A stretch of 64,000 bases of DNA from Evernia prunastri (lineage: Eukaryota > Ascomycota > Lecanoromycetes > Lecanorales > Parmeliaceae), in contig NKYR01000076.1 in assembly GCA_003184365.1 (NCBI GenBank), positions 124,001 through 188,000 of the forward strand. Direction: 5' to 3'. Under the pieces are notes generated by a model that saw only the letters and a program-made list of their open reading frames with translations, had not been told where the DNA came from and made no database searches. Every line of letters starts with the position of its first letter. Within the stretch, counting starts at the first letter, position 1. Shown here piece by piece: positions 33,751 to 45,313 of this stretch. Position numbers and translations under genes: made by a program.

Positions 33751-36700
33751 ATGTCCACGGTCTACAATCCTACACCTTTTGCCGCCCCCATTCGGCAGCC
33801 AGTATATGCTCCGGCCCCTGCCGCGGTTGTGGCCCCGGCCGTACCCAGTGGAACCTTCGTGCCTGGAACGAAAGTCCAGGTGGGCGGGCACAGAGTCGTC
33901 ATAGAAAAGTACCTTTCCGAGGGGGGTTTCGCTCATGTCTACCTCGTACGCCTACCGAAACCGGTGGATGGGGATGATGGTGCGGTTCTCAAAAGAGTTG
34001 CTGTCCCCGACAAGGAGGCTCTAGCGAGTATGAGAACGGAGGTGGAAACGATGAAAAAGCTGAAGGGGCGCCGTCAAATCGTCAACTACATTGATTCTCA
34101 CGCTTCGCAATTGAAAGGAGGGGGCTATGAAGTGTTTCTGCTCATGGAATACTGCAATGGCGGGGGACTGATCGACTTCATGAATACTCGTTTACAGAAT
34201 CGCCTTACCGAGCCCGAGGTCCTAAAGATCTTCTCTGATGTTGCCCTTGGCGTAGCATGCATGCATTACCTCAAACCACCCCTCCTGCACCGAGATCTCA
34301 AGGTCGAGAACGTTCTCATCACAACTTCTAGCTCGACGCGGCGTTACAAGCTCTGTGATTTCGGATCGACTGCTCCTCCAAGGCCGGCTGCTACGAGCGC
34401 AGTTGAGGGTAGATTGATCGAGGATGACGTGCAGAAAAATACGACACTGCAGTACCGAAGCCCTGAAATGATCGATGTCTACCGGAAGCAGCCTATAGAT
34501 GAGAAGAGCGACATCTGGGCGCTTGGGGTGTTGTTATACAAGCTGTGCTACTACAAGACGCCATTCGAGGAACAAGGGCAGATGGCGATACTCAATGCGA
34601 GTTTCAAGTTCCCTGGGTACCCTTCGTTCTCTGATCAAATAAAGAAGCTGATAGGTGTGGATTCCTTGTTTGCTGCCAAAGAGTATCGCTAACCTATCTC
34701 AGCTCAAATGCTCAGAGAGAATCCGCAACAGCGGCCTAACATATATCAGGTAATACGCGAGGTATGCCTATTGCGAGACACAGACATCCCAATCAAAGAT
34801 GTGGGCACCTCTCCCTCTTTATTCCAGACGTTGCTCATTCTTCCAGATATATGCTGGCCGCACACATTCGGAGGCTCGACGGAACCAACATCTGCCTTCC
34901 CCTGAACCAAATGTCGCTTCTCCACCCACGGTCGGCGCTTTCAAAGCGCCTCTCGTTGAAGAGAAGCAGAGCATACCAGACATCACTCCGATGCGTCGCG
35001 GAAGGCCAACCAAGGCCGGTGCAGATCATAAGCCTAAACCGAGTCCATCTCCATTGAGAGCTGTCACGAACGATCCGTTCACTGCTCTCGACGCGGCTTC
35101 AACCACTGTGCCCGAACCGCTGCCTTCAGATGACCCTTCAATACGCTTCCCTCCTCTAGACGAATTCTCATTGCTTCATGACTCTGGAAACAAATTCGCA
35201 TTTGATCCAGAAGCAAGAAATAAGCCATCCAAAGATATTAGTCAACGTGTAACCGATGCCTTAGCAGACGATGCTTTTGCTCAGCCGAAATCAATCACCA
35301 AACCCTCCACTCAAAATACGTCAAAAACTTCTGCACATACTTCAAGCCTCGAGGTAAAGCCAAGATATATCGCTGATGAGACGTCAGCGTCAAAGGCTAT
35401 CCAGTATCCTAAACGTCAAGACTCCGCTGCTCAAAGACCTACAATGGTATCTACTGGCACTATGACATCGCCATCTCCACCTTCCCCCACCCCACAGAAT
35501 ACCGCCAATACCAATCGTCCAATCTTTCAATTTCCCCCTTCTTCGCCAACTCACCGGTCCTCAAGCCAGCCAAGAGCATCTGATGTGTCAGAGATGGAAG
35601 CTGCTTCCTTTCAGGTCGATGCTGTAGGCCAGAAGCGGCCCAATTTCTTAGGCCATAGGTCTAAATCCCAGATTTTGAATGAAGAGTCCTCAAAAGCTTA
35701 TCAACCTTCACTCGAGGTGAGGCATCGGTCGGCTTATCTTAGTGGTGTAGACGTTACCGTCCATAGATCGAAGTCAGCAAATTCGAAGGCGAGACCATCA
35801 AGCGTCCAGACACCGTCAAAGCCAAATCTTTTGCGCAGACTATCTCGGGAGAGAACTAGAGTCGAAGAGTCAAACCAGGGATCAGCCAATGCTCCACTCC
35901 TGACATCAGCCTTGACAGGCGAAGCAGATGAGGGAGAGGAAGCGGTCAAAATAGATTCCAATGTGGATTTTCTCAAAGCTATGGAAGAAGAGGATGCCTC
36001 GAAGCGAAAGGAAAAACGCATCAGTAGCGGATCAAAGCACATAAAGAGGGCTAGCATGCCCTCAGTGTCGCTGTCAGGGACCAAATCGCTCCTCGCTGGC
36101 CGATTTGGAGAGGCTTTCCGGCGCTTTGAGACAAACACTGGGCCTCCGGAAGAACGAGACTCAAGTCGATCACCTGTCCGTGGTAATGATCTCACGCCAA
36201 TCGCAGGCTCTGAGGCAACAGACGGTAGGAGTGACGATGGGAATACTCTCGAAGAGTCTGAAGAGATTCCTCCAGAAATGCGGCGAGAACTCGAGCGGCG
36301 CCGACTGTCCCAAGAGGAGAAACGGGTTGCTGATGCAGCGGCTGCTTACAGACAACGTCTTGTTGAGGGTGGTGATGATGGTAAACGGCGACCGGCCGGG
36401 TTGAACAACAAGGCTGCTTCTATTCAAAGCAAAGTCCAGTCGCTGCTTGATGAAAGTGGCAGAGCTTCGCCATCACCAACAAAGGCTACATCGGGTTATG
36501 GCCGCTTCACGGATTCATCTGACGAGCAGCCAACTCGGCAAGCTCAGCCTAATCATCCTCCTCGTACCACCTCTCGTCAGACGCCAACACAGCCATTAGC
36601 TAGCTCAAGCCTCCAAAGGCGACCAGTGTCCAAACCACTAGCTGACAGGCCTCCAACCACAGGAAGGCCCAATCCATCCTTAACGAACCGACCACCGCCA

Positions 36701-37057
36701 GTCCAGAAAATTCCCCCTTACAGCGCCCCCCCAACTGAACAGCCGTCCAGCCGCCCCACAGGCCCACCCAAGCCGCAGCCAAAGCCCCAAATCCTCCGCA
36801 CGGGCGATCGACCACCGTCACCAGCCAAACCCTCTTCTCTCGTTGTAAAAAAGCCATTACCCTCACGACTGCAACAGCAGCAGTCGCTTCCAGAGGCCGC
36901 CTCCATGGACGGTGCCGACGATGACTGGGAGGCGACGTTCAGTAAACGCTACCCTGATCTCTCCGGGCTGGAGATGGTGGAGACGGAAATCGACAGCGGG
37001 GCCGGTGCTGCAAGTACACAGGGCAACGGGAGGGAGATGAGGATTAGGGATGTTTAG
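33751..37057 (+). CDS. Ark1/Prk1/NAK-family serine/threonine kinase
   Basis: Kinase expected to phosphorylate endocytic adaptors and regulate cortical actin patches. Exons 33751-34654, 34703-34800 and 34847-37057; introns 48 and 46 nt; 1070 aa. Gly-rich loop LSEGGFAHVY (55-64), catalytic Lys in VLKR (K81), HRDLKVENVL (HRD 180-182), CDFG (DFG 203-205), and LQYRSPEMID with DIWALGVLLYKLCY. The splices join KKLIAQMLRENPQQRPNIYQ and DTDIPIKDIYAGR, both family hallmarks. The long tail is Ser/Pro-rich with poly-proline stretches (SH3 ligand-like) and ends in a block close to the stop, DDDWEATFSKRYPDLSGLE, that I recall as conserved in fungal Ark/Prk kinases. Which of Ark1, Prk1 or Akl1 it corresponds to cannot be told: filamentous fungi usually keep one. 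Confidence 0.92.
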
Positions 37058-37485
37058 GATTTGGAGCGTCGTGGTTTGAGGTTTGGATGATGCGAACGAA
37101 TGCGAATGTATAGGATATTATAAAAAAGAAGCGGTCGTACGTAAGATTAGCTACTCGAATGTACAAAGCCGTATGACAGATGTCTTAGTAAGAGGGACAA
37201 GTAAGGTTGTCTCTACCGATTTGTACCTGTCCGGTCTCGGTACTGTAGTTGTAGAAACAGGGACGACTTTGCATTTCCTTGTTTCTACAATTTGCATTTG
37301 AAGAGAATTGATATGCTGCGCGTACAAAGAGAAGAGTCTACTGGTTGGAAAGGAAAGATTGAGCTCAAGATGGACGGATGGTTTATTGCTTCTCCTAAAA
37401 GTGGGCCAAGAGAAAAGCCGCTAGGCCAAAGCCGTCAACTTATCCGGCCTTGGGCAACTCAACTCTTGTTTCCTCTCCGTGCACC
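37058..37485. other. Intergenic between kinase and Med10, with hairpin
   Basis: An 11-bp inverted repeat, TTGTAGAAACA at 37249-37259 against TGTTTCTACAA at 37280-37290, could form a stem with a 20-nt loop in the kinase 3' untranslated region. Role unknown. Confidence 0.5.
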
Positions 37486-38049
37486 ATGGCTCCAATGCCA
37501 GATGACTCCATCGATGGTACAATCCCATCTTCCTGTCCCCCGACGAATCGGCTAACCGCATAGTACAGACCGCCTCAAAGACGTCATCCAGAACCTGTTC
37601 GAGATCCAGTCCGCCGTGCATGGCTACCTGGGTCCCGAAACCCAGCAGCAGCTAGTCCGCAAGATGTATGCTACCCCACCCTTCTCTCCCTTAACCCAGA
37701 CCAGTCCGCTAATATTCTCTATTCTTAAACATACAGACATCAGCTCACCACCTCCCTCTCAACCCTCTCGACCTCATCCTCCGCCCTGCCCATAAGTCTC
37801 CCTCCGGAAATAATAGACTACATCGACCAGGGGCGCAACCCGGACATCTACACCAGAGAGCTGGTCGAGGCGGTGCAGCGGAGCAACCAGTTTCTGAAGG
37901 GGAAAAGCGAGGCGTTTGCGGGCTTCAGGGATATGCTGGCTGAGGAGATGGTCAAAAGGATTCCTGAGTGTAAGGATGATGTTGAGAGGATATTGGGGAG
38001 GAACGATGCGGTAGTAGAGGAGGTGGCGAGGCAGAACGGAGATGTGTGA
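37486..38049 (+). CDS. MED10: Mediator complex subunit 10
   Basis: Middle-module subunit of Mediator, linking activators to RNA polymerase II; nuclear. Exons 37486-37516, 37569-37665 and 37737-38049; introns 52 and 71 nt; 146 aa. The spliced protein starts MAPMPDDSIDDRLKDVIQNL and continues FEIQSAVHGYLGPETQQQLV, with two long helices as in Nut2/Med10, then LPPEIIDYIDQGRNPDIYTR and ELVEAVQRSNQFLKGKSEAF, the most conserved block of the family. Length agrees with fungal Med10 (about 140-170 aa). Confidence 0.95.
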
Positions 38050-38474
38050 GAGCTTGCATCTGCTTAGACTGAGTCAGATGTGATGCTATCTGCGTCGTAA
38101 TGAGGCCGAAGCCAAGCTCTCATGATGCCTCGAGTAGCCAATCTAGGCTTTTGCCTTGATGGGCTGGCCAGACTCGTCTCATGAAATAACGAACCTCTGG
38201 CTTCAAGCATTCAAAGGTTGGATTCTGAGCCCTGCTCAGGCTTCAACATATCAGATCTCAATGGCGCCAAGCAATGCATGCATGTCTGAAGAGTGCTCAA
38301 CGAGCTATTCCCATTGAGATTTGATGGCTTTAATTCCAAGAGAGCAGATTTAGTATTGAGATGCAAACGTGTTGAGGCCAATGTGTTCACGAATGGGAAA
38401 ACTTCCCGAATTAGCAGCATCTCTGTACAACAACAATACCGAGCACAATTACATACAGCAACCCAATCATCACA
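38050..38474. other. Intergenic
   Basis: Tail of Med10 and upstream region of the next forward gene. No features seen. Confidence 0.5.
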
Positions 38475-40236
38475 ATGCCCACATATCGAAGCATCACTAT
38501 CTCGCTCATCTCGCAATTCGACATCCTGACCATTCCCGAATATGCACCGCCGACGACACCCACCGATCCCTTCTCCAATGCACCGACGCTCGTCAATCCA
38601 GATCACTCGCTGGTCTCGGTGTACATCCCGACATACCCATCCTCGCAGTTCTGGCTCTCTTACAGCATCTCACCGCCCCATCCGCCCAAGCTGCTTTACT
38701 ATTTCAAGCTCTACCTTAACGGCAACCCGGTCGTGAGCTGGGGCTGTGGTGAGGACGATGACTACCGGGGAAAGACCATGTTCGGGCTCTTCAAGCCGGG
38801 TCGTAGCTCTGGCCTTGCCAAAGGGACCACGTTACAGCGCCGAGTTCTCTGCTTTGGTTCGGACATAGCAAGTGTCGACAACCATGCGTTGCACAACCTA
38901 ACCGATGTCATGGAGATCAAAGTGTTTCGATCGAACGGTAGGAAGAGGATTAGGCCAGATTTACAGACGCTCCAGAGTGTCGGAATTCCCTCTGGCATCG
39001 ACAGGAAGAGGTCTCAGCAGCACTCAGCCGGTGGCATCAAGTAAGTGGTCCGGTCTGTTCCCCCATGGCGGCCAGCTGACTGACGTGGCTTCGCCCGGGA
39101 GAAGTCTGGTCAATGCGGGTACCCTCTTGGACAAACATCCTCAGCGTTACTACAAATATGCGCTGCTCGATCCTCTCGACGCGCCGTTCGCTACGTTTCG
39201 GTACTACTATCGCAGCTGGGGTGAGCAGGCTTCCTTACTCCTTCCCTTCGCAAGCTGACATGTAGCAGACCAACTGGAAGCTCTGGGCGTCATCTCACCA
39301 TATTCGAGCGATTCTTCATCTGTCACCAGCATTGAATCCTCGCCTGCCAGGTCGCAACATAACATCGCCGTAACTTCAGAACGGCCACTGTCCCCACGGG
39401 ATAGCAGCAACACGATCGATTCTTACGTGTCTGCATCAGCTTCATCCGACAGTACTCCTGCACATGATGCGTCACACATGGCCGAAGCGCCAAAAAACAA
39501 GAGCGTCTTCGAAGCAGCAACAGCCACCAAACCGAAGGAATTTCCCATCGACGAGCCTCGAAGCAGCAACAACACCGCAGAAGCAACCGCAGTAAAAGCC
39601 ACCGACGACGACGCCGAATCGCAAAGCACGTCGAACGACCCCGAAGAATCCCCCCTGAAAATCCCCTTCTTCCTCCCCCGCCCACCGACCCCGCCTCCGG
39701 CATCCACACCGTCCAAACTCGCCCAGCTACCCAACAGCATCCCCCCGACAACCAGGGACATCAACACGCTCGCTTCGAAAGAGTCCTTCGCCTCCTTGAT
39801 CCGCAAACGTCTCCCGGACCCGGACCCCTCCGCCTTCCAACTGACCGACCCCAGCCCGACGGGAGAGGAGCCGCCGTGCCCCGCCCCGCCGACGACGACT
39901 TCGGACCGAGCCGCCAGCCTCGGAAAGAGGAGCGGCACCGGCAGCATGGGCGTGCTGATGAGCGTGGTCAACAGCGCCAAAGCCCGACGACAACGGCGCG
40001 AGGCCAGCGTCGCCAGCGAGGAAGAGCCCAGCGAGGGGGAGCGGACGGACGGGGAGGCGGACGGGAGCGTGAGCGTTGGTTCCGGGAGCGAGGGGGGCGG
40101 GAAGGCGGGGGGTCAGGGTGGCGGGCTGAAGGAGAGGAAGAAGAAGAAGAGGGCGAAGGATGGGGATGGGATTGGGGATGGGCCTGAGGAGAGGAGGAGA
40201 GGGGAGAGGAAGAGGAATCTGTGGGAGGAGCTGTGA
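38475..40236 (+). CDS. Conserved fungal protein of unknown function
   Basis: Exons 38475-39040, 39105-39220 and 39269-40236; introns 64 and 48 nt; 549 aa. The N-terminal 200 residues look like a folded beta-rich domain: QFWLSYSISPPHPPKLLYYF, LYLNGNPVVSWGCGEDDDYR, GKTMFGLF, and after the first splice the aromatic-rich QRYYKYALLDPLDAPFATFR and YYYRSWDQLEALG. The remaining 330 residues are disordered: Ser/Pro-rich, then Gly/Glu/Lys-rich with a basic run KERKKKKRAKDGDG and the end RKRNLWEEL. I recall similar fungal hypotheticals but no function. It converges on the glutaminase-like gene. Confidence 0.82.
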
Positions 40237-40821
40237 GGAGTAGAACCCCCTGGTGTGACTATGGTCTATTGCAGGTTTTGCGATAAAAGCGGAAGTAGAC
40301 GCGGCAGAGAGGCTTTGCAATCTCGCTGACTCTGCAATCAGCTGGCGCTGAGAAAATGGTGGATGCATTCGCGCTCTCGATGATGGAAGCCAGGATTCGC
40401 TGCTGTTGCTGTTGCAACCCGAGACGTAGCTAGATACCACCTAAACGATGATACACTCACTCACTCTACCACCGAAGCCACTCTCGCTTGCTTAATCTCG
40501 TACATTAAAAAACAGGAAAACGAAGAAAAAAGAGGCTGTGAGATAACGTCGAGACAGACCCATTTTCCAATTTAACTTATCATTCTTTTTTTTGATCGCG
40601 AGGCTACGCGTACGTACATACTTTTGGGGGAATTCTGCCTGTGTATCCAACCCTTCCCGCCTTATCAATCTCGTCATGCCTTCGTCCCGAACATTCATTC
40701 CAGTTAACCAATGCAAAGAAAAGGAAAACATTCTGTATGCAACTTCCAATCCACAATCCAATCTTCTCCCCATTTCGCCTCTCCACACTCATATCCAAAC
40801 CCCCCACTCACAACTCAAAAC
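40237..40821. other. Convergent intergenic region
   Basis: Separates two 3' ends by 585 bp. Several small frames on both strands are shadows. No repeat or RNA gene seen. Confidence 0.5.
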
Positions 40822-43652
40822 TCACAACTCACCCCCCTCCCAGCCGCCCAAAACAACCTCCTGGTCCCGCCGTGGGACCCCGCCCTCAACATCCAAGAAC
40901 GCCAACCCGTCCATCGCCTTCCCGCCACACGCCTTCCCGAGCGTCAAAAACGCAAAGTGGCCCCCGATGACGGGCCGGGCCATGAAGTGCGCGCCGGGAA
41001 AGCCGCCGTCGCCCTCGGTCTCGTGGAGGTCCGTGAAGGGCCGGTCGGTGCTGGTCTCGTTGAGCCACTTAGCGACGCTCTCGAGGATCTCGGCGCGGAC
41101 GGACGTCGACGTGACGGCCGCGGCGAAGAACTCCCAGTCGGTCTTGGTGTAGAGGTGGCGGCTGTCGAGGGGGAGGCCGTAGCGTTGGCGGACGGCGTGG
41201 TACCAGTCGGATTGGATTCGGTAGACGTAGTGGGGGACGAAGCCGGTGCGGTTTGAGTTGGGGGTGTCGTGGCCTGGTTCTAGAGGGTTCTGGTTGTCGT
41301 GGTGTTCAACGGCGCTTGCCGGTGGAGAGAGCGATGTTCCCTCGAGGTGGAAGCAGAGCAGGGCGTCGGCGTAAAGGTTGTAGAGGGTGGTCCATGAACC
41401 GTACCAGTGGTATGCAAGTTTGGCGTGGCTCCCGTCGCGGGAGATGCCGAATTCTGTCCACTTGGAAACATAGGTTTCCGAGATGTTCTGGGTGTTCCGT
41501 TAGTGAGGCCGTGTAGATGTCAAATGATTGTACAAATGATTGTACGGACCTTGAAATTCTTCGCATCCTCCTTATTGTCGATCACTTGAGCAATGCGCTC
41601 CATAGCTTTGATGCCAATGATACCCTTGAGCGCTAGATTCGTCTGCAGCTCCAGAGGCCCCGCAAAGTCATCGGTCGAGACTATAATTCGTTAGCGATAG
41701 ATCTCGTGTCAGCAACAATGAGTTTGACTAACGCTGGTGATCTGGCTCCAAAGAGAACTCGACAAGGTAGCCCGTCCATTGTTTCCAGAGCCTATAACTC
41801 CTGGTAACCCACTTCTGCGCCTGCTTCACACCTTTGGTAGAACCACCCCATGAGTCGTCGAGTCCGAAGACACCCTCGCGCTCCTCGAGATAGTTTAACG
41901 AGAAAGCGCTTGTTGCGGGGTTAGCATCAAAGCTTTGACTTCCGAGGCTCGCCCAGTGCGAGCCTGCAGCTGCATCGGTATCGTAGTAGAGGCTATTGAC
42001 AATCGCTAGCCCCATGATCAAAATGTTCCCACATTCCTCTACTGGCATGTACTCGTCCCTACCATCGGGATGTCCGGTCATGTTCGGGAAGTGAGTTCCA
42101 AGATCGTGCAAAGCGTATTTGTTGGGATATTGGCCGCTAAGAGTATGCTCGATAATAGGCTCAAGCAAGTAGGCCAACCAGCGAGGGTTGGTGTACAAGA
42201 AGAAGGGGAAAGACGGGAAGATGACATCTATGGTTTGACTATTGCCGTTGGATGAAATTTCTTTGAGGAACAGGATCGGGTTCTCTGGAGTTCCTGCGAA
42301 GCTTGTTGCGCCCATAACCTGGCGAGCGGTCAGAGCGACAATATCAACGTAATCATCTGCTCCAGATTCATAGGCATCTTTAGCAAGCTGAGCGGAATAG
42401 TTGCTGGCAAGCTGAGCAGCATTGTGAAAATCCAGATAGTGAAATGCAAGTAGAGACTCGGCCGAAGAAAACCAAGAGAGCCAGAGTGGTCGCATGAAAG
42501 TCAAACCACGCTCGGAAGCAAATTGGACAACAGGATCCTGAATGTGTGCAATTGTGAACATGACCTTGTCACTGCTGGGAGTGGTCGAGGCAGACGAAGA
42601 GTTCAGGTTAAAGGACTTGGCGAATGCAAAGACGGGCTCTTCTTCCATGATGCTTCGGAAGTCTTCGTCAATAGCGTTTTGAAGGGTACCAGTTCGCGCA
42701 AACCGCGGGCGTATGATTCCCGAAGTGCCCGACTCATGACGTACATCCTAGCAATGTTAGATTGAGGGAATAACATGGTGGGCTCTGGGAAGACCAACCG
42801 ACGGCGCAGAGAAATGTAAAGTGCCCCATTCGGCTTGGTCTCGAATTTCCGAAAACAGCTGCTCTGTCTCTCTTCTGATCTTCCAGGTCTTCAGCCCTTT
42901 ATCGTCTCCGAGTTGCTGCTGATCAAAGTCCCAGACAATGCGGCTTCCCCTGTCTCCGCTCGCCCACTGACCATTGATGTCGACATAGATATCCACGTTG
43001 AATCCACCCGAGACATACACTGTCATGTAGGAGGCAGGGATCGATTGACGCAAGGTGGAAGTCGGGGTAATTGGCGAAAGAAAGGAGATGACGACCTCTA
43101 GAGGCTTGGTTGACTTGTGAGACCGAGGAGCGGGGATCTGATATGTCAGATTGGTTGTCGAGGCATCGAAGGTGGTTCCAAGGTAGGTGCAGAAGGAGAC
43201 GTTGAATCTGGGATACAGATGTGAGCAACTCTGTCCCAGGTTGCACGACGGTCAACCATCTCACCCATCATCCTTTCGAAGAGATAGGGAATCGTGGGGT
43301 CTTCCCAAGAGAGGGTATACTTCACCACTGTCAGGAACAGCAGCAAGCTCCCCGAACCCAATCTATGAAGACGCAATTGTTAGCTGCATGAATCAAGACG
43401 TTCCAGCGGCCCTTCAGCAGCGTCTAAAAGGCGCGAAGTAGTTGGCTCGGATGGACTAACGATACGTACCTCTTCTCCAGTCCAGAACATGGGCCATTTA
43501 TTCCATGGCGTCTCTCTCACATCGCCCAACCATGTACTCAAGTAGGGATTCCTGACAGCCAAGGGCACCACAGGCGGGGTGAGTTTGGATGCTCCCGCAG
43601 GGAGACTCAGCAGCGCCGAACCAGCGGCGATGGTAGTAAGAAGCCAACGCAT
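40822..43652 (-). CDS. gtaA-like: Secreted GtaA-type glutaminase-like protein
   Basis: Six exons (43652-43470, 43362-43265, 43207-42799, 42747-41733, 41680-41550, 41487-40822), introns of 107, 57, 51, 52 and 62 nt, 833 aa, all in phase. The signal peptide MRWLLTTIAAGSALLSLPAG predicts secretion or wall association. The body follows the fungal glutaminase A plan: VPLAVRNPYLSTWLG, AAVPDSGEVYPLLGRPHDSL, a DUF5127-like region with YMTVYVSGGFNVDIYVDING, a GtaA core with KYALHDLGTHFPNMTGHPDG and MPVEECGNILIMGLAIVNS (about 440-475), and a C-terminal DUF1793-like part with KWTEFGISRDGSHAKLAYHW and RIQSDWYHAVRQRYGLPLDS. Family members hydrolyse glutamine to glutamate; some have uncertain substrates, so activity is assigned by family. 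N-glycosylation motifs are present. Confidence 0.9.
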
Positions 43653-44573
43653 TGAGTGATAGTATTTATATTATGAGATAGCTCAATCGACGACGTTGAG
43701 TTCAAAGACTGCAGATCAAAGCGCAGAATTGAGGGGAGATGATAGTTGAGGTGAACAGAGCAGACTACAGCACAGCAATTCTTGCCTTATTATTGATTTC
43801 AGGGTCCGGATCAGCGCGACGCAAAAACGCGGGGAAGCATACATATGACCATGGTCCAAGAGGCACATGATTGCATAAATTTATGCAGGGCAATGGGCTT
43901 GCCGCGGCTTCTCCGGCGCTTTTCCGGCCAACGACATGCCATCCCAAAGCCCTGGGTCTTCCCATGAGAAACCACTGTGTACAGAGAGGCATTCGAAAGA
44001 ACAAAAGAAAAACAAAAAAAAAATTAAAAATTGGGCACTTCTATCCGCCCGGCGGGGAATTTCTCCTGCACACGCAGAGAACTTAAGCAGAACAGGTACT
44101 TAGATTTGTATCTAGCCGAGCCCAGAGAAAGACCAAGCTGTCTAAACGCAGCCTCAATTGCTATTAGCTTTTGGTGTCCTGGGAGTTCAAAGCGTTGCGA
44201 AGGCTTCTGTTACGATGCCCTACCTATTTTCGCCGTGAGTCGTCGCCATGCTGGAATGTGATGTCAAGTGAGGAAATCCTGTGCCATTATCCCCTATTCC
44301 ATGGCGATATCCTCAGGGTTATGCCCATCCAGGCTGTAGTCCCGCGAATTGAACACATACGTGTCGCCTCCAACAGACTTTTGCGTATCCGAAAGGGTTC
44401 GTTACCTGTACCTTGGTAAAAGAGTTCTTTACGATCGTGATAGGTATGAAGGATTTGACCAGCGAAAAACCGTTCAATTCAGTTCTCATGGTGCCCTGTT
44501 GGTGGCCTAAGGCCCGCCGCGAAGGCAACGACCCAACAAAAGCACAGAGCACAAGGACAAGCACCGGAAACTC
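43653..44573. other. Intergenic
   Basis: Upstream region of the glutaminase-like gene and 3' side of the next. An A-run near 44,010-44,030. No gene supported. Confidence 0.5.
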
Positions 44574-45313
44574 TCACAGCTCTTCCTCCTCTTCTTCCTC
44601 TTCTTCCTCTTCCCCTTCGTCGCCCCCCACAGATCCCACAGGAGACATGACAACCGGGGACTGGGATCCCCCAGGAGACATCATAATCGGGGACTGGGAC
44701 CCCTGATGTTCCTCCTCTAGGAGGACACCGCCCTCTTCCTCATCCATCTCCTCGTTCCCCAACCCCTCACCGATCCCACCCCCATCGGCCGTAGCCCCCT
44801 GATTCCCCCCCACTGTCATCCCCTTCTTCCTCTTCTTCTTGCCGACCATTGTGGGCGGCGCCCACCAATCCTGCACCCTCTCCGGATATCCTTGCTCACG
44901 CTTGGCTGCCTCGCGTTCCAGCTCAAGCTGCGATAGCGCACGCTGAGCATCGGTGAAAAGGACGGCATCCGTAATACGGGGGTGCCGCAGCTGATCTTCT
45001 GTCTTTTCAAGGTGCTTTCCCAGCTGCAACGCAGCCTCCTTCGTCAGAAAGCCGCGGTTCTCACTAAGAAGGAGGGCCTTGAGCCAGCGACGTGACTGCT
45101 TGGCATGGTAATTAAACGCTTGGTGGCTCTGTTTTGCCAGGTGGCGCGCTAGTGAAAGTGTATGTCAGTGGGTATATTCCCGAGGTTGTGAGACCTTTGG
45201 GGGGATGTACCACCGGTTTGACGCGCCTTGCTCTTGCGAGCACTCCGGCGGTCACGCTTGAGGGCGCGGGTGGTGGTGGTGGGCTTGCTGAAATTCTGAC
45301 GGAAGATAGCCAT
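44574..45313 (-). CDS. Basic-to-acidic hypothetical protein with poly-Glu tail
   Basis: Exons 45313-45214 and 45148-44574, 65-nt intron, 224 aa. N-terminus MAIFRQNFSKPTTTTRALKR is basic and continues RRSARKSKARQT; the splice then gives ARHLAKQSHQAFNYHAKQSR and a helical region to about residue 130 (LSENRGFLTKEAALQLGKHL, TDAVLFTDAQRALSQLELER), followed by a KKKRKKG signal, a Gly-rich region, a short repeat (SQSP-MMSPGG, SQSP-VMSPVG) and 11 or more glutamates at the end. The acidic tail comes from a CTT/CTC-rich tract at 44,578-44,615. Charge pattern suggests a nuclear or nucleolar protein; no family identified. Confidence 0.72.

Noticed and set aside
39727..40440. 237-codon reverse frame opposite the unknown protein gene
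   Set aside because: It mirrors the low-complexity GC-rich C-terminus of the forward gene; composition only, no motif.
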